6,328 nt of DNA from Planctomycetaceae bacterium (lineage in GTDB: Bacteria; Planctomycetota; UBA1135; GCA-002686595), in assembly GCA_013360535.1 (NCBI GenBank), contig JABWBL010000213.1:1-6328 (forward strand), read 5' to 3'. Both the position numbers and the translations under genes were made by a program. How positions within the stretch are numbered: position 1 is the first letter of the stretch; the number at the start of each line of letters is the position of its first letter. A model generated the notes under the pieces. That model saw only the letters and a program-made list of their open reading frames with translations. It made no database searches and was not told the DNA's origin. This document shows positions 5,041 through 6,328 of this stretch, piece after piece.

Positions 5041-6328
5041 TCAGGCCTGCCGCGCGCGCAGCGCGGCTTGCGCGGCGGCGAGGCGGGCGATGGGGAGGCG
5101 GTGGGGGGAGCAGGAGACGTAGTCGAGCCCGAGGTCGTGGCAGAAGCCGATCGAGCGCGGGTCGCCGCCGTGCTCGCCGCAGATGCCGAGCTTGAGGTCG
5201 GGGCGCGTTCGGCGGCCGAGCTCGACGGCGATGCGCATCAGGCTGCCGACGCCGCGCACGTCGAGCTGCGCGAACGGATCGGCGGGGAAGATCTCCTGCT
5301 CGATGTAGTGCGGGATGAAGCGCGCGCCATCGTCGCGGGAGATGCCGTAGGTCGTCTGCGTCAGGTCGTTGGTGCCGAACGAGAAGAACTCGGCGCGCTC
5401 GGCGATCTCGTCGGCGCACACGGCGGCGCGCGGCAGCTCGATCATCGTGCCGACGAGGTAGGGCACACGCAGGCCCTGCTCGGCGAAGACCTTCTCCGCC
5501 GTCTCGCGCACGATGCGCTCCTGCAGCTCGAGCTCACGCCGCGTCGCGACCAGCGGGATCATGAACTCGGGGCTGACGGTCTTGCGCAACTTGCGCCGCA
5601 CGTTGCAGGCGGCCTCGAACACGGCGCGGGCCTGCATCGCGGTGATCTCGGGATAGCTGATGCCGAGGCGGCAGCCGCGGTGGCCGAGCATCGGGTTGAG
5701 CTCGCGCAGCGACTCGACCTTGGCGGCGAGGCGCTCGGGCGCGATGCCCATCTTGGCCGCGAGCGCGGCGATCGCCTCGGGCTCGTGCGGCAGGAACTCG
5801 TGCAGCGGCGGGTCGAGCGAGCGGATCGTCACCGGGCGCGGCGCCATCTCGACGAACAGGCCCTCGAAGTCGGCGCGCTGCAGCGGCAAGAGGCGCGCGA
5901 GCGCTTCCTCGCGCTCCGCGGCGGTTTCCGCGAGGATCATCTCGCGCACGAGGTCGATCTTGTCGCCGTCGAAGAACATGTGCTCCGTGCGGCACAGGCC
6001 GATGCCTTCGGCGCCGAACGCCACCGCGACACGCGCCTGGTCGGGCTGGTCGGCGTTGGCGCGCACGGCGAGCTCGCGCGCCTCGTCCGCCCACTTCATC
6101 AGCTTTGAGTAGGCCTTCCACAGCGCTCCGCCCTTCGCACGCCCGAAGAGCGCCGCCATCACTTCCGACGGCTGCGTCGCCATGCGGCCCTCGAAGACCT
6201 CGCCGGTCGAGCCGTCGAGCGAGAGCCAGTCGCCCTCGTGGAACGTGCGGCCGCGCACGTGCAGCACGCGCTCGCCGTGCGGGATCTCGAGCTCGCCCGC
6301 GCCCGCGACGCACACCTTGCCCATCTGG
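5041..6328 (-). CDS. ppdK: Pyruvate,phosphate dikinase, C-terminal half (5' part outside the window)
   Basis: The enzyme interconverts ATP, pyruvate and phosphate with AMP, PEP and pyrophosphate in the cytoplasm, linking glycolysis and gluconeogenesis. The window holds about the last 428 residues of a protein usually near 870-900. The frame is open to the window edge, and the Met at 6324 is internal. The visible QMGKVCVAGAGELEI normally follows the swivelling phosphohistidine motif (TSHAA type), which would lie just outside. Counted from that Met, the PEP/pyruvate-binding barrel shows GAEGIGLCRTEHMFF (104-118), IRSLDPPLHEFLP (167-179), NPMLGHRG (210-217), GTMIELPRAA (292-301) with metal-binding E296, FFSFGTNDLTQTTYGISRDD (313-332) with metal-binding D320, and LGICGEHGGDP (379-389) with catalytic C382. 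All are intact, so the domain looks functional. The HMFF and SRDD wording separates it from PEP synthase and PTS enzyme I. The stop (TGA, 5043-5041) is convergent with the peptidase gene, 59 nt away. Confidence 0.95.
   Translation of the reverse strand, partial: QMGKVCVAGAGELEIPHGERVLHVRGRTFHEGDWLSLDGSTGEVFEGRMATQPSEVMAALFGRAKGGALWKAYSKLMKWADEARELAVRANADQPDQARVAVAFGAEGIGLCRTEHMFFDGDKIDLVREMILAETAAEREEALARLLPLQRADFEGLFVEMAPRPVTIRSLDPPLHEFLPHEPEAIAALAAKMGIAPERLAAKVESLRELNPMLGHRGCRLGISYPEITAMQARAVFEAACNVRRKLRKTVSPEFMIPLVATRRELELQERIVRETAEKVFAEQGLRVPYLVGTMIELPRAAVCADEIAERAEFFSFGTNDLTQTTYGISRDDGARFIPHYIEQEIFPADPFAQLDVRGVGSLMRIAVELGRRTRPDLKLGICGEHGGDPRSIGFCHDLGLDYVSCSPHRLPIARLAAAQAALRARQA

Noticed and set aside
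3422..5419. A 665-codon minus-strand open frame across the M28 peptidase gene and the end of ppdK
   Set aside because: It is antisense to a complete M28 domain with all zinc ligands and overlaps ppdK in another frame. The product is repetitive Arg/Ala/Leu sequence typical of GC-rich antisense frames.
3931..6108. A 725-codon plus-strand open frame through the peptidase gene and antisense to ppdK
   Set aside because: It is a shadow of the peptidase frame and then of ppdK; the protein is Arg/Ala-rich with no motif.
6322..6324. ATG at 6324 (minus strand) as the ppdK start
   Set aside because: The coding frame continues to the window edge, and MGKVCVAGA aligns with an internal segment just after the phosphohistidine motif of the family.

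Overview
This is a 6.3-kb chromosomal window from a GC-rich bacterium. All genes use strongly GC-biased third positions. No mobile element, CRISPR array, tRNA or rRNA is visible. The wording of the YebC and L13 proteins, a secreted M28 peptidase and a full-type pyruvate,phosphate dikinase fit a GC-rich Planctomycetota-like lineage. That placement is an inference from memory of family sequences and is tentative.

Layout from left to right. (1) Positions 1-375 hold the 3' end of an unrecognised plus-strand gene. (2) A short gap with a candidate promoter leads into rplM-rpsI (450-1298), the conserved L13/S9 ribosomal protein pair. (3) Two tandem GC-rich hairpins lie in the 144-nt gap after rpsI. 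(4) A YebC/TACO1-family gene follows (1443-2186), again with hairpins behind it. (5) Positions 2299-3225 encode a two-domain signalling-type protein. It has a receiver-like N-terminus and a C-terminal GGDEF-like domain whose signature is replaced by DVSSF, so it is probably not a cyclase. (6) A gap of about 260 nt (3226-3484) holds a very long near-perfect inverted repeat with 37-41 bp arms, then a candidate -10 element. (7) Positions 3485-4981 encode an exported M28-family zinc metallopeptidase, followed by a Rho-independent terminator with a T4 tract. (8) Convergent to it, on the minus strand (5041 to the window edge), is the C-terminal half of pyruvate,phosphate dikinase.

rplM, rpsI and probably yebC form a translation-related group. 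The signalling protein and the peptidase look like separate transcription units: each has its own candidate -10 element, and these share the pattern CGCTAnnnT with the one before rplM. The least ordinary items are the long inverted repeat at 3231-3369, the degenerate receiver/GGDEF protein, and the shared CGCTAnnnT pattern. I see no strong evidence for a wholly new multi-gene system.
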